Positions 8,916 to 22,824 are shown, counted from the stretch's first letter. The stretch: 64,000 nucleotides of DNA from Zoogloea sp. (GCA_016720685.1 JADKKC010000006.1:28303-92302), one strand, 5' to 3'. Translations and numbers: made by a program. The notes: generated by a model not told the origin, from the sequence alone.

Positions 8916-9880
8916 GGGCGGCCGCCGAAGTGGTCGTAGCCGCTGGCCGAGAGAAGGCGGAGGCGGCCGTCCCGTTCGTGGAGCTGGAGGCCGTGCTCGG
9001 GGCTGGTGATGGCGCCGATGCGGTGCAGCGGCAGGGCGAGCCGGGCAGCCAGGGCGCCGATCTCGGTGCGGTGCTCGAGCGGGGCGGTAAACAGCAGTTC
9101 GTAGTCGTCGCCGCCCGCGGTACAGGCCCGGAAAGCACGTGCGGAGTCGCCGCAGGCCGCGATCAGCGGATCAAGCGGCAGGGCGGCTTCCTCGATCTGT
9201 GCGCCGACGCGGGATTGTTCGAGGATGTGATCGAGATCGCCGAGGAGGCCGTCGGAGACGTCGAGCATGGCGCTGGCCAGGCCGCGCAGGGCGAGGCCGA
9301 GTTCAACCCGCGGTTGCGGGCGGTGCAGGGCGGCGAGGCAGTCGTTGCGATCGGCGGGGGCGAGGCGGACTTCGCTGCGCAGGTGGGCAAGGCCCAGTGC
9401 GGCCCGGCCGGGCGAGCCTGACACCCACAGGTCGTCGCCCGGCCGGGCGCCCGCGCGGGTGATGGCCTGACCGACGGGCACTTCGCCGAAGATCGTCGGG
9501 CACAGGTTGAGGGGGCCGCGGGTGGTGTCTCCGCCGATGACATCGATCCCGAAGGCTTCGGAGCAGGCGAAGAAGCCGCTGGCGAAGGCGGCAATCCAGT
9601 TTTCGTCGGCGCCAGGCAGGCTGGCCGCAAGCACGACCCAGCGTGGTAGCGCGCCCATCGCGGCGAGGTCGGAGACGTTGACGGCGAGGGTCTTCCAGCC
9701 GAGGTCGGCCGGATCGGTGTCGGCGAAGAAATGCGTGCCGGCCACCAGCATGTCGGTGGAGATGGCCAGCTGCATGCCGGCAGCGGGCCGGATCAGTGCG
9801 GCGTCGTCGCCCACCGCGAGGTCGGTGTGACGCGCCGGCCGGGTGAAGTGGCGGCGGATCAGGGCGAACTCGGAGGGCAT
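8912..9880 (-). CDS. thiL: Thiamine-monophosphate kinase
   Basis: ThiL phosphorylates thiamine monophosphate to thiamine pyrophosphate. The 322-residue protein has the AIR-synthase-like fold: MPSEFALIRRHF at the start, VGDDAALI (first metal Asp), STDMLVAGTHF, NVSDLAAMGALP, GGDTTRGP and AMLDVSDGLLGDL, all ThiL signatures. An open frame continues far upstream in the reading frame, but family similarity begins at the ATG at 9878-9880. It is 32 bp downstream of nusB and overlaps pgpA by 4 bp. Confidence 0.96.
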   Translation of the reverse strand: MPSEFALIRRHFTRPARHTDLAVGDDAALIRPAAGMQLAISTDMLVAGTHFFADTDPADLGWKTLAVNVSDLAAMGALPRWVVLAASLPGADENWIAAFASGFFACSEAFGIDVIGGDTTRGPLNLCPTIFGEVPVGQAITRAGARPGDDLWVSGSPGRAALGLAHLRSEVRLAPADRNDCLAALHRPQPRVELGLALRGLASAMLDVSDGLLGDLDHILEQSRVGAQIEEAALPLDPLIAACGDSARAFRACTAGGDDYELLFTAPLEHRTEIGALAARLALPLHRIGAITSPEHGLQLHERDGRLRLLSASGYDHFGGRP

Positions 9881-9912
9881 GACGCGACGCGTGTGCTGCG
9901 TGGAGTGAAGGC

Positions 9913-10392
9913 TCAGGCCGGCTTGTCGCCACCGCGGGCGGCACGGCGTTCGCGGGCGTTGGCCTCGACTTCCTCGGGGCGTAACCGCGCCGCCAGCTTG
10001 TCGAGCACGCCGTTCACGAACTTGTGGCCGTCGGTGCCGCCATAGCCTTTGGCGAGTTCGATGGCTTCGTTGATGATGACCCGGTAGGGGGTTTCGGGGC
10101 GATGCACCAGCTCGAAGGTGGAGATCAGCAGGATGCCGCGCTCGACCGGCGAGAGCTCCTTGAGCGGCCGTTCGATGTAGGGGGCGAACGCCACCTGGAG
10201 TTCGGCCGCATTGGTGACGGTGCCGCGCAGCAGACCGACGAAGAGGTCGCGGTCGCATTTGTCGAAGCCGCCGACCTCGGCCATCTGGCTTTCAATGGCG
10301 GTGAGGGCTGATTGGTTCAGGAGCCAGTGGTACACGCCCTGCAGGGCGAATTCGCGGGCGCGGCGGCGTGGGGACTTGGGGGTGCCGCTCAT
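9913..10392 (-). CDS. nusB: Transcription antitermination factor NusB
   Basis: NusB pairs with NusE (S10) on boxA RNA in rRNA antitermination complexes. The 159-residue all-helical protein has RRRAREFALQGVYHWLLN at the N-terminus and RGILLISTFELVHRPETPYR, VIINEAIELAKGYGGTDGHK and FVNGVLDKLA, the canonical signature. The basic C-tail is slightly long. Its ATG overlaps the end of ribH by 4 bp, the common ribH-nusB arrangement. Confidence 0.97.
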   Translation of the reverse strand: MSGTPKSPRRRAREFALQGVYHWLLNQSALTAIESQMAEVGGFDKCDRDLFVGLLRGTVTNAAELQVAFAPYIERPLKELSPVERGILLISTFELVHRPETPYRVIINEAIELAKGYGGTDGHKFVNGVLDKLAARLRPEEVEANARERRAARGGDKPA

Positions 10393-10859
10393 GCCAGTGC
10401 CTTCAGGAGGCGGGCCATCTCGACAGCGGCCTGGGCGCAGTCGGCACCCTTGACCTGCATGCGGGAGAGGGCCTGGTCGTCGTCTTCGGTGGTGAGAATG
10501 CCGTTGGCGATGGGCACGCCGGTGTCGAGGCTGACGCGATTGATGCCGGCGCCCTGCTCGTTGGAAACGAGTTCGAAGTGATAGGTTTCGCCGCGGATCA
10601 CGGCGCCGAGGGCGACCAGTGCGTCGAAGCGGCCGCTTTTGGCCATGACCTGCAGCGTGAGCGGGGCTTCGAGGGCGCCGGGCACGGTGGCGATGGTGAT
10701 CGCGTCGGCGGCAACACCGAGGCGCAGCAGTTCGGCGGTGCAGGCCGACAGCAGGCCTTCGCAGACGTCGAGGTTGAAGCGGCACATGACGACGCCGACC
10801 CTGAGGCCGGAGCCGTCCAGGTTCGGGGCGATTTCGGGAATGTTGTCGTAGCGGGGCAT
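10389..10859 (-). CDS. ribH: 6,7-dimethyl-8-ribityllumazine synthase
   Basis: RibH condenses the ribityl-pyrimidine intermediate with dihydroxybutanone phosphate to give lumazine, the penultimate riboflavin step. The 156-residue protein shows VGVVMCRFNLDVCEGLL, TVPGALEAPLTLQ, the substrate-binding ALGAVIRGETYHFELV with the catalytic His, and NGILTTEDDDQALSR. It follows ribBX by 30 bp and overlaps nusB by 4 bp. Confidence 0.97.
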   Translation of the reverse strand: MPRYDNIPEIAPNLDGSGLRVGVVMCRFNLDVCEGLLSACTAELLRLGVAADAITIATVPGALEAPLTLQVMAKSGRFDALVALGAVIRGETYHFELVSNEQGAGINRVSLDTGVPIANGILTTEDDDQALSRMQVKGADCAQAAVEMARLLKALA

Positions 10860-10889
10860 GGGGTTACCTGGGAAATATTGGGGCGGGCT

Positions 10890-11993
10890 TCAGGCTTTGG
10901 GCGCGGCGTGGCCGACGACCGTGAGGCCGAAACCGGTCATGCTGGGAATCTTGCGCGGGCTGGCCATGATCCGCATCTTGCCGACTTGCAGTTCGCGCAG
11001 GATTTGGGCGCCGATGCCGAAGAGGCGCGGATCCCATTTCTGGGCGGGTTTGGGAGCGGCGGTATCGCCGCCGCTGAGCTGGGCGAGGAGTTCCTGGCCG
11101 CTTTGCGGATGGTAGAGCAGCACGATGACGCCATGACCGTGTTCGACGATATGCTTGAGGGCCGCGTCGACCGGGAAGCTGTGGCGCCCGCTGGCGGGGT
11201 CGAGGAAGTCGAGCACCGAGACGGGCTCGTGGACGCGGACCAGGGTTTCGACTTCCGGGTTGATGTCGCCGTAAGCCATGGCCAGGTGCACGTCACCGGA
11301 AGTGGTGTCTTCGAAGGCCGACAGGCGGAAGTCGCCGTGCGGCGTGGCGACGGTTTTTTCGCTGACTTTTTCGACGAGTTTTTCGGTGCGGGCGCGGTAT
11401 TCGATGAGGTCGCGGATGGCGCCGATCTTGAGGCCGTGGGTTTTGCTGAACTCGACGAGTTCGGGCAGACGCGACATGGTGCCGTCGTCGTTCATGATCT
11501 CGCAGATCACTGCGGCGGGTTCGAGCCCGGCGATGCCGGAGAGATCGCAGCCGGCTTCGGTGTGGCCGGCACGGATGAGCACACCGCCCGGCTTGGCCAT
11601 GATGGGGAAGATGTGGCCGGGTTGGACGATGTCGGTGGCCCTGGCGTGGCGCGCCACGGCGGCCTGCACGGTGCGGGCGCGGTCGGCGGCCGAGATGCCG
11701 GTGGTGACGCCTTCGGCGGCTTCGATCGACACCGTGAAGGCTGTGCTGAACTGGCTGCGGTTGTCGCGTGCCATCTGGTTGATGCCGAGCTGGCGGCAGC
11801 GCTCTTCGGTGAGCGTGAGGCAGATCAGGCCGCGGGCGTGCTTGGCCATGAAGTTGATGGCTTCGGGCGTGATGTGCTCGGCGGCGATGACGATGTCGCC
11901 TTCGTTTTCGCGGTCTTCCTCGTCAACCAGCACGACCATTTTGCCGGCCTTGATGTCGGCGATGATTTCCTGGATCGGGGCCAGTGCGCTCAT
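10890..11993 (-). CDS. ribB: 3,4-dihydroxy-2-butanone-4-phosphate synthase with degenerate RibA domain (RibBX type)
   Basis: A 367-residue two-domain protein. Residues 1-205 are a complete RibB: VVLVDEEDRENEGDIVIAAE (acidic metal-binding loop), FMAKHARGLICL, and GHTEAGCDLSGIAGLEPAAV. RibB converts ribulose 5-phosphate to dihydroxybutanone phosphate. Residues 206-367 align with GTP cyclohydrolase II, but where RibA has its zinc cysteines (HSEC and CDCG pattern) this protein reads AFEDTTSGDVHLAMAYGD with no cysteine. The C-domain is therefore not expected to hydrolyse GTP. Such hybrids are known as RibBX, and a separate ribA must exist elsewhere. The start overlaps ribE by 4 bp. Confidence 0.92.
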   Translation of the reverse strand: MSALAPIQEIIADIKAGKMVVLVDEEDRENEGDIVIAAEHITPEAINFMAKHARGLICLTLTEERCRQLGINQMARDNRSQFSTAFTVSIEAAEGVTTGISAADRARTVQAAVARHARATDIVQPGHIFPIMAKPGGVLIRAGHTEAGCDLSGIAGLEPAAVICEIMNDDGTMSRLPELVEFSKTHGLKIGAIRDLIEYRARTEKLVEKVSEKTVATPHGDFRLSAFEDTTSGDVHLAMAYGDINPEVETLVRVHEPVSVLDFLDPASGRHSFPVDAALKHIVEHGHGVIVLLYHPQSGQELLAQLSGGDTAAPKPAQKWDPRLFGIGAQILRELQVGKMRIMASPRKIPSMTGFGLTVVGHAAPKA

Positions 11994-12610
11994 GCGGGGC
12001 TTCCTTCGTTGCGGGTGGCGTCGTTGCGCCAGGCCTGCATGCGCTCGACGTAGCGGGCGATGAGGTCGATTTCGAGGTTCACGGTGCTGTCGACGGCAAG
12101 GCGCTTGAGCGTGGTGACCTGGACGGTGTGAGGGATCAGGTTGATGGAGAAGTCGCGGCCGTCGACCCGGTTGACGGTGAGGCTGACGCCGTCGATGGTG
12201 ACCGAGCCTTTGCGTGCAATGTAGCCGGCAAGCGCGGCGGGGGCGCGGATGACGAGTTCGTGGCTTTCGCCGATGGCGTCGAACTTCCGGACTTCGCCGA
12301 TGCCGTCCACGTGGCCGGTGACCAGGTGGCCGCCGAGCCGGTCGGCCAGGCGCAGGGCCTTTTCGAGGTTGACCTCGCCGGGCTCGGCGAGGCCCACGGT
12401 GCAGTTGAGGGTTTCGCGCGAGACGTCGAAATGGACGGTGTTGCCCTCGCGCGCGATGACGGTGAGGCACACGCCGTTGTTGGCGATGCTGTCACCGAGC
12501 TGGACGTCGTCGAGATCAAGGGTGCCGACATCCACTGCGAGGCGCACACCGTCTTCGAGGGGCGTCACGCTCAGGATGCGGCCGGTGGCGGCAACGATTC
12601 CGGAGAACAT
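11990..12610 (-). CDS. ribE: Riboflavin synthase, alpha subunit
   Basis: Riboflavin synthase dismutates two lumazine molecules into riboflavin. The 206-residue protein is an internal duplication: the first half starts MFSGIVAATGRI with NNGVCLTVI and FDVSRETLNCT, and the second half has GHVDGIG, IARKGSVTIDGVSLTVN and SINLIPHTV. It is the first gene of ribE-ribBX-ribH-nusB-thiL-pgpA-pncC. The frame extends upstream, but the ATG at 12608-12610 is the family start. I see no FMN riboswitch in the 140 bp upstream. Confidence 0.97.
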   Translation of the reverse strand: MFSGIVAATGRILSVTPLEDGVRLAVDVGTLDLDDVQLGDSIANNGVCLTVIAREGNTVHFDVSRETLNCTVGLAEPGEVNLEKALRLADRLGGHLVTGHVDGIGEVRKFDAIGESHELVIRAPAALAGYIARKGSVTIDGVSLTVNRVDGRDFSINLIPHTVQVTTLKRLAVDSTVNLEIDLIARYVERMQAWRNDATRNEGSPA

Positions 12611-12705
12611 GGGATGGGGGCTTATCGAGGGAAAACGCGATTTTAGGCGATTTCGGCCCGCGGCTGGCGGTTTGTGCGGGGTCGGCGGGCCGGTGCCGTA
12701 AAGCG

Positions 12706-12730
12706 GGAAAGCCCCGCGAGGGGGCTTTCC
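12706..12730 (-). terminator. Hairpin downstream of CBS gene
   Basis: GGAAAGCCCC and GGGGCTTTCC form a perfect 10-bp stem with a 5-base loop, 23 bp after the CBS gene stop and before ribE on the same strand. No clear T-run follows, so efficiency is uncertain, but the position suits a terminator that insulates the rib operon. Confidence 0.65.
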
Positions 12731-12752
12731 GTCGTGCTGTCGAGGCGGTGGA

Positions 12753-13187
12753 TCAAAGAATTTCGGCGATGTGGTCGCGGTCCTCGAGTTCCTTTTCGAA
12801 CTGCCGGATTTCAAGGCCGAGAGCGTTGCGCGCCGACACCATGCCGATCGGACGGCCGTCTTCCACCACCGGCACGTGGCGGAAGCCGCCCTCGAACATC
12901 ATGTGCAGTGCATGCGCCAGGGGTTTGTCGGGGCTGGCAGTCTGCAGGTCTGCGGTCATGACGGCCGAGAGTCGCGTGCTGTCAGGGTCGAGGCCTTGGG
13001 CGACGACCCGGTTGAGCACGTCGCGCTCGGTGAACAGGCCGGCGAGCCGGCCCTGGTCGTCGACGACAACAATGGCCCCGATCTTGTGCCCGGCCATCGT
13101 GATGGCGGCAGCACGTACGGTGGTATCGGCCGGGGCGGAAATGAGGGTCTGGCCTTCAACGACCTGGCGCAGGGTTCTGTTGGGCAT
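12753..13187 (-). CDS. Tandem CBS-domain protein
   Basis: A 144-residue cytoplasmic protein made of two CBS domains (about 8-65 and 73-130). Each shows the usual beta-alpha pattern: MAGHKIGAIVVVDDQGRLAG followed by LFTERDVLNRVV, then MFEGGFRHVPVVEDGRPIG with MVSARNALGLE. Paired CBS domains bind adenosyl ligands such as AMP, ATP or SAM. No catalytic domain is attached, so the role is unknown. It has a good AAGGAGAT site before the ATG and stands alone between a terminator-like hairpin and a small secreted-peptide gene on the same strand. Confidence 0.85.
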   Translation of the reverse strand: MPNRTLRQVVEGQTLISAPADTTVRAAAITMAGHKIGAIVVVDDQGRLAGLFTERDVLNRVVAQGLDPDSTRLSAVMTADLQTASPDKPLAHALHMMFEGGFRHVPVVEDGRPIGMVSARNALGLEIRQFEKELEDRDHIAEIL

Positions 13188-13268
13188 CGGTATCTCCTTG
13201 AGGTTTTTCTAATGGATGGAGCACAAAAGCGATCACTACACGGGCGCTGCAGCGCCCCTTCTTGTGGA

Positions 13269-13403
13269 TCAGACGGCGGGCTTCGGGCTGGCTGGCTTGC
13301 TGATCTCCGGCTTGCCGTTCTTGGCTCCATTTTCACCACAGGCCTGGGCGCCTGCGGCGAAGCAGAGGGAAAGAGCGAAAACAAAAGCGATCCTGCGCAT
13401 CAT
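13269..13403 (-). CDS. Small secreted peptide, 44 residues, unknown function
   Basis: An ATG-ATG start at 13398-13403 is preceded by a strong AAAGGAGA site at proper distance. The peptide begins MMRRIAFVFALSLCFAAGAQ, a clear signal peptide with probable cleavage after AQA, followed by a short polar tail starting CGENGAKNGKPEIS and ending PKPAV before TGA. The Cys directly after the predicted site gives AQAC, not a normal lipobox, so lipidation is doubtful. Two cysteines in total, one in the signal peptide. I do not recognise a family. It lies just upstream of the CBS gene on the same strand. Confidence 0.6.
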   Translation of the reverse strand: MMRRIAFVFALSLCFAAGAQACGENGAKNGKPEISKPASPKPAV

Positions 13404-13597
13404 GGTGGTGTCTCCTTTATTCATGTTGTCCCTTCATCATGGAAACCCGCGACCCGTTTGGCAAGGGGTGCCAACGAAAATGTGCGCGCCATTCGATACC
13501 GTATTGTGGTTGTGGCGATACAAAGCGCGGGAAAACCGTGCCGCTTGGGCTTAACATCTTTCCCGTCGTTTATTGCATTTACGTATCTGCTGGATAG

Positions 13598-18811
<5,214 letters not shown>

Positions 18812-18847
18812 CGGGCGGGCCGCGTCAGCGGGGTGAAGGGATGAAGC

Positions 18848-18880
18848 GGTCCAGGCCGGCGCCGGCCTGGACCTTTGTTT
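18848..18880 (+). terminator. Rho-independent terminator after the hybrid kinase gene
   Basis: A perfect 26-bp palindrome (GGTCCAGGCCGGC and its complement, 18848-18873) is followed directly by TTTGTTT. It lies 36 bp after the plus-strand stop and 7 bp before the gatB end, so it serves the kinase gene mainly. Confidence 0.9.
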
Positions 18881-18886
18881 GAGCGT

Positions 18887-20363
18887 TCAGCCCAGCTTCT
18901 TCTTCAGGATCTCATTGACCTGTGCCGGGTTGGCCTTGCCCTTCGAGGCCTTCATGCACTGGCCGACCAGGGCGTTGAAGGCCTTTTCCTTGCCGGCGCG
19001 GAATTCCTCGACCGACTTCTGGTTGGCGGCCAGCACTTCGTCGATGATCGCCTCGATGGCGCCGCTGTCGGTGACCTGCTTGAGGCCTCTCTGCTCGATC
19101 ATCGCGTCGGCGGATTCTACCGTTCCTCCATGTGCTGAACGCCTTTGCCTCCGAACCTTTTGGCGATGGCGTCGGAGACTTGGCCGTTCATCGGCGATTG
19201 CGTTGCCACGAGCTCCGGACCAGCTGCACGGCGCTGACCGGCGAGGCGGTGATGTCCAGCTCGGCCTTGTTGAGGCGGCCAGCCAGATCGCCCATGACCC
19301 AGTTGGCGCAGGTTTTGGCGTTGGCGGTGCCGGCGGTGGCGACCACATCCAGGTAGAAGCGGGCCATGTCGCGGCTGGCGGTGAGGGTGGTGGCGTCGTA
19401 GGCCGACAGGCCGTATTCACCCTGGAAGCGCGCCGACAGCGCCACCGGCAGCTCGGGCAGCTCGCTCCGCACGCGTTCCACCCACTCGTCCGAAATCACC
19501 AGCGGCAGCAGGTCGGGGTCGGGGAAGTAGCGGTAGTCGTGGGCGTCTTCCTTGCTGCGCATGGCGCGGGTCTCGCCGCTGTCGGGGTCGAACAGCACGG
19601 TGGCCTGCTGAACCTTGCCGCCGTCCTCGATGAGGTCGATCTGCCACTGGATTTCGTAGTCGATGGCCTGCTGCAGGAAGCGGAAGCTGTTGAGGTTCTT
19701 GATCTCGCGGCGGGTGCCGAATTGTTCCTGGCCGCGGGGGCGCACGGACACGTTGGCGTCGCAGCGGAAGGAGCCTTCCTGCATGTTGCCATCGCAGATG
19801 TCGATCCAGCGCACCAGCGAATGCAGTTGCTTGGCGTAGGCCACGGCCTCGGCGGACGAGCGCATGTCGGGCTCGGAGACGATCTCGAGCAGCGGCGTGC
19901 CGGCGCGGTTGAGGTCGATGCCGGTCATGCCGTGGAAATCCTCGTGCAGGCTCTTGCCGGCGTCCTCTTCGAGGTGGGCGCGGGTGAGATTGACGCGTTT
20001 TTCGTAGGCGCCGCCCTTGCCGTCCGGCACCAGCAGGTTCAGCGCGCCGCCGACCACGACGGGCAGTTCGAACTGGCTGATCTGGTAGCCCTTGGGGAGG
20101 TCGGGGTAGAAGTAGTTCTTGCGGGCGAAGACGCTCTTCGGCGCGATGCTTGCACCCACCGAGAGGCCGAAGCGGATGGCCCGCTCGACGGCGCCCTTGT
20201 TGAGCACCGGCAGCACGCCGGGCAGCGCGATATCCACGCCGCAGGCCTGCACGTTGGGTTCGGCGCCGAAGGCGATGCTGGCGCTGGAGAAAATTTTGGA
20301 TTGCGTATTGAGCTGGGTATGTACTTCCAGCCCGATGACGACTTCCCAGTCGGTTCTGCTCAT
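18887..20363 (-). pseudogene. gatB: Asp/Glu-tRNA amidotransferase subunit B, frameshifted near the C-terminus
   Basis: GatB transfers ammonia onto tRNA-bound Asp/Glu with GatA and GatC. The first reading frame (20363 to 19188) gives 391 residues from MSRTDWEVVIGLEVHTQLNT, with GTPLLEIVSEPD, and stops at WQRNRR. The conserved tail (MIEQRGLKQVTDSGAIE to NPAQVNEILKKKLG) continues in another frame to 18887. In between, a third frame carries the expected NGQVSDAIAK. At least two single-base losses within about 120 bp (19105-19230) explain this, net one base out of frame. The broken part is the helical YqeY tail that contacts tRNA. Because gatA and gatC are intact, sequencing error is more likely than true loss. 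Confidence 0.9.
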
Positions 20364-20388
20364 GGTTGTTCTCTAGATGTTGTGGCGA

Positions 20389-20895
20389 TCAGTCGCACTG
20401 GCCGGTGGTCTTGTCGATCAGCAGGGGCCAGAGGTAATCCTGGGCGCTGGCGGGGGAGCACAGATGGTGGCAGTTGGCGAAGGCTACGGTGATCTGCTCG
20501 CCCTGTTCCCACATGTGCACGCGGCAGTCGCGGGCGCCGGTGAGTTCGACGGACGGCAGGGCCTGGGTCTGGCGGAATTGGGCGAGATCAAAGCGGCAGG
20601 TGCCGCGCTTGGGCATGGTCAGCTCGGCCTTGAAGGCATTCACCTTCGAATTGACGACATCCACGGTGGCCGAACCGAAATTGCCGGTTTCGTCCTTGAA
20701 GCGGCACTGGGTGCTCAGCGAAAAGGTGCGCAGCGGCATGGGTTTGAGGCGGCCCCCCGGACTGCTGGCCGGGCTGCCGGCCGGGCGCTCGATGCTGCCG
20801 CCCTCGCGGGAGCCGGGGCGGATCGTGTCAACCACCGAACAGCCGGAAAGGGCGAGCAGCGTCGTGGCCAGGGCGATGCGAAGTACGTGCTTCAT
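20389..20895 (-). CDS. Putative lipoprotein between gatA and gatB
   Basis: A 168-residue lipoprotein of unknown function. The signal MKHVLRIALATTLLALSGCS has a clear lipobox LSGC with Cys19, so it should be acylated and anchored in a membrane facing the periplasm. A Ser/Pro/Gly-rich linker (about 28-50) precedes a compact domain containing six further cysteines, in QCRF, GTCRFD, RDCRVH, ANCHHLC and GQC. These could form disulfides. It lies 5 bp after gatA and 25 bp before gatB, in the same operon, an unusual insertion into the amidotransferase genes. I do not recognise the family. Confidence 0.8.
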   Translation of the reverse strand: MKHVLRIALATTLLALSGCSVVDTIRPGSREGGSIERPAGSPASSPGGRLKPMPLRTFSLSTQCRFKDETGNFGSATVDVVNSKVNAFKAELTMPKRGTCRFDLAQFRQTQALPSVELTGARDCRVHMWEQGEQITVAFANCHHLCSPASAQDYLWPLLIDKTTGQCD

Positions 20896-20900
20896 GGCGC

Positions 20901-22352
20901 TCAGAAGACCGGTGCCCGGCTGTGCCAGTCGGTGGCCTGCTGGAACTGGTGGGCGGTGTTCAGCAGGCGGGCTTCGGTGAAGTAGTTTCCGATGAGCTGC
21001 AGGCCGACCGGCAGGCCGTCCTTGCCGAAACCGGCCGGGTGCGACAGGCCGGGCAGGCCGGCGAGGTTCACCGCCACGGTGTAGATGTCACCCAGGTACA
21101 TCTGGACCGGATCGCTGCTCTTTTCGCCGATGCCGTAGGCCACGGTCGGATTGGTCGGGCCGGCGATCACGTCGCATTGCTCGAGGGCGGCGGCAAAATC
21201 CTGGGCGATCAGGCGGCGCAATTTCTGGGCCTTGATGTAGTAGGCGTCGTAGTAGCCGTGGGAGAGCACGTAGGTGCCCACCAGGATGCGGCGCTGCACT
21301 TCGGCGCCGAAGCCCTGGCTGCGGCTCTTGCAGTACATGTCGATGAGGTCGGTGTATTCGGCGGCGCGATGGCCGTAGCGCACGCCGTCGAAGCGGCTGA
21401 GGTTGGAACTGGCCTCGGCCGGGGCGATCACATAGTAGGCGGGAATCGCCAGCCGGGCGTTGGGCAGGCTGACTTCGACGGTGGTGGCGCCGAGCTTGCG
21501 GTATTCGGCAAGGGCCGCTTCCACGGCAAGGCGCACGTCGCCTTCCATGCCTTCGGCGAAAAACTCCTTCGGCAGACCGATGCGCAGGCCGGTCAGCGGG
21601 CGGGCGAGATCCGCGCCGTAGTGGTCGTAGCTGCGCTCGAGGCTGGTGGAGTCGCGCGGATCGTGGCCGGTCATGGCCGAGAGCAGCTGCGCGCAGTCTG
21701 CGGCCGTGCGGGCAAAGGCGCCGCCCTGGTCGAGGGACGAGGCGTAGGCGATCATGCCAAAGCGCGACACCGTGCCATAAGTGGGTTTGATGCCCGTGAT
21801 GCCGCACAACGATGCCGGCTGGCGCACCGAGCCGCCGGTATCGGAGCCGGTGGCGATCGGCACCATGCGCGCGGCCACCGCGGCCGCCGAGCCGCCGGAC
21901 GAGCCGCCGGGCACCTTGGCGGTGTTCCAGGGGTTGCGGGTCGGGCCTGAATGGGAGCTTTCGTTGGAGGAGCCCATCGCGAACTCGTCCATGTTGGTCT
22001 TGCCGACCATCACCGCGCCGGCGTTCTTGAGCAGGCTGACCACGTGGGCGTCGTAGGGGCTCACAAAATTGGCGAGCATCTTCGAGCCACAGGTGGTGAG
22101 CACGCCTTCGGTGCAGAACACGTCCTTGTGGGCCAGCGGAATGCCGGTGAGCGGACCGGCCTTGCCGGCGGCGATGGAGGCGTCGGCGGCGCGGGCGGCG
22201 GCCAGGGCGCCATCGTGGTCGACGGTGACGAAGGCGTTGATCCTGGGGTTGCCGGCTTCGATGCGGGCCAGGCTCTCGGTGGCGAGTTCGACGGCGGAGA
22301 CGGTTTTCGCGCGGAGGGCGGCAGCGATGTCTTTAAGGCTGGAGTCGATCAT
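20901..22352 (-). CDS. gatA: Asp/Glu-tRNA amidotransferase subunit A
   Basis: GatA is the amidase that releases ammonia from glutamine for the GatCAB complex, which makes Gln-tRNA and/or Asn-tRNA from mischarged precursors. The 483-residue protein has the amidase-signature triad: K76 in PLAHKDVFC, cis-Ser151 in PGGSSGGSAAAVAARM and the nucleophile Ser175 in GSDTGGSVRQPAS. Length is normal. It follows gatC by 76 bp and precedes the lipoprotein gene by 5 bp. Confidence 0.97.
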   Translation of the reverse strand: MIDSSLKDIAAALRAKTVSAVELATESLARIEAGNPRINAFVTVDHDGALAAARAADASIAAGKAGPLTGIPLAHKDVFCTEGVLTTCGSKMLANFVSPYDAHVVSLLKNAGAVMVGKTNMDEFAMGSSNESSHSGPTRNPWNTAKVPGGSSGGSAAAVAARMVPIATGSDTGGSVRQPASLCGITGIKPTYGTVSRFGMIAYASSLDQGGAFARTAADCAQLLSAMTGHDPRDSTSLERSYDHYGADLARPLTGLRIGLPKEFFAEGMEGDVRLAVEAALAEYRKLGATTVEVSLPNARLAIPAYYVIAPAEASSNLSRFDGVRYGHRAAEYTDLIDMYCKSRSQGFGAEVQRRILVGTYVLSHGYYDAYYIKAQKLRRLIAQDFAAALEQCDVIAGPTNPTVAYGIGEKSSDPVQMYLGDIYTVAVNLAGLPGLSHPAGFGKDGLPVGLQLIGNYFTEARLLNTAHQFQQATDWHSRAPVF

Positions 22353-22428
22353 GGTGCAGGAGGCGAATTGAGCGGGACGGAGGCGCCCGCCAGGGCCGGC
22401 GCCGGAATGGCAAAGCGCGGGTTGCGGT

Positions 22429-22716
22429 TTATTCGATGACCTTGGGGACGAGGTACAAGCCGGCTTCGGTCTGCGGGGCGACGGCCTGGTAGGCGGCGCG
22501 GCGGTTGGTTTCGCCGACCACGTCGACGCGCAGGCGCTGGGCGAGTTCCTGGGGGTGGCTCATCGGCTCGACCCCGTCGGTATCGACCGCCTGCATTTCT
22601 TCGATCAGGCCGAAAATTCCGTTGAGTTTGGCCAGTGTTGCCTCGGCCTCTCCGTCGGCGAGTTCGAGGCGGGCGAGCTTGGCGATATGGCGGACTTCGT
22701 CGAGGGAAAGTGACAT
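22429..22716 (-). CDS. gatC: Asp/Glu-tRNA amidotransferase subunit C
   Basis: GatC is the small scaffold that wraps around GatA and GatB. The 95-residue protein is of family length and has MSLSLDEVRHIAKLARLEL at the start and the conserved AVDTDGVEPMSHPQ core. It is the first gene of the gat operon and divergent from mreB, 108 bp away. The AT-rich stretch at about 22725-22770 in that gap probably holds promoters for both directions. Confidence 0.95.
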   Translation of the reverse strand: MSLSLDEVRHIAKLARLELADGEAEATLAKLNGIFGLIEEMQAVDTDGVEPMSHPQELAQRLRVDVVGETNRRAAYQAVAPQTEAGLYLVPKVIE

Positions 22717-22824
22717 GGCAATTTACAAAGTTGCTTAAACGACAAAGGTTTGTAGGTTATCATAAGCGATTCTCTTGCCCCAATTCCCAACCCCTCAAAC
22801 GGTTTTTCCGGGACTTTTTCTCCG

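Noticed and set aside
10368..12053. Long plus-strand open frame opposite ribH-ribBX
   Set aside because: Low-complexity Gly/Asp/Ala-rich translation typical of the GC-rich opposite strand, with ribH and ribBX clearly coding on the minus strand.
12611..12752. FMN riboswitch upstream of ribE
   Set aside because: The gap is only about 140 bp, contains a terminator hairpin for the CBS gene and lacks RFN-element conserved sequence.
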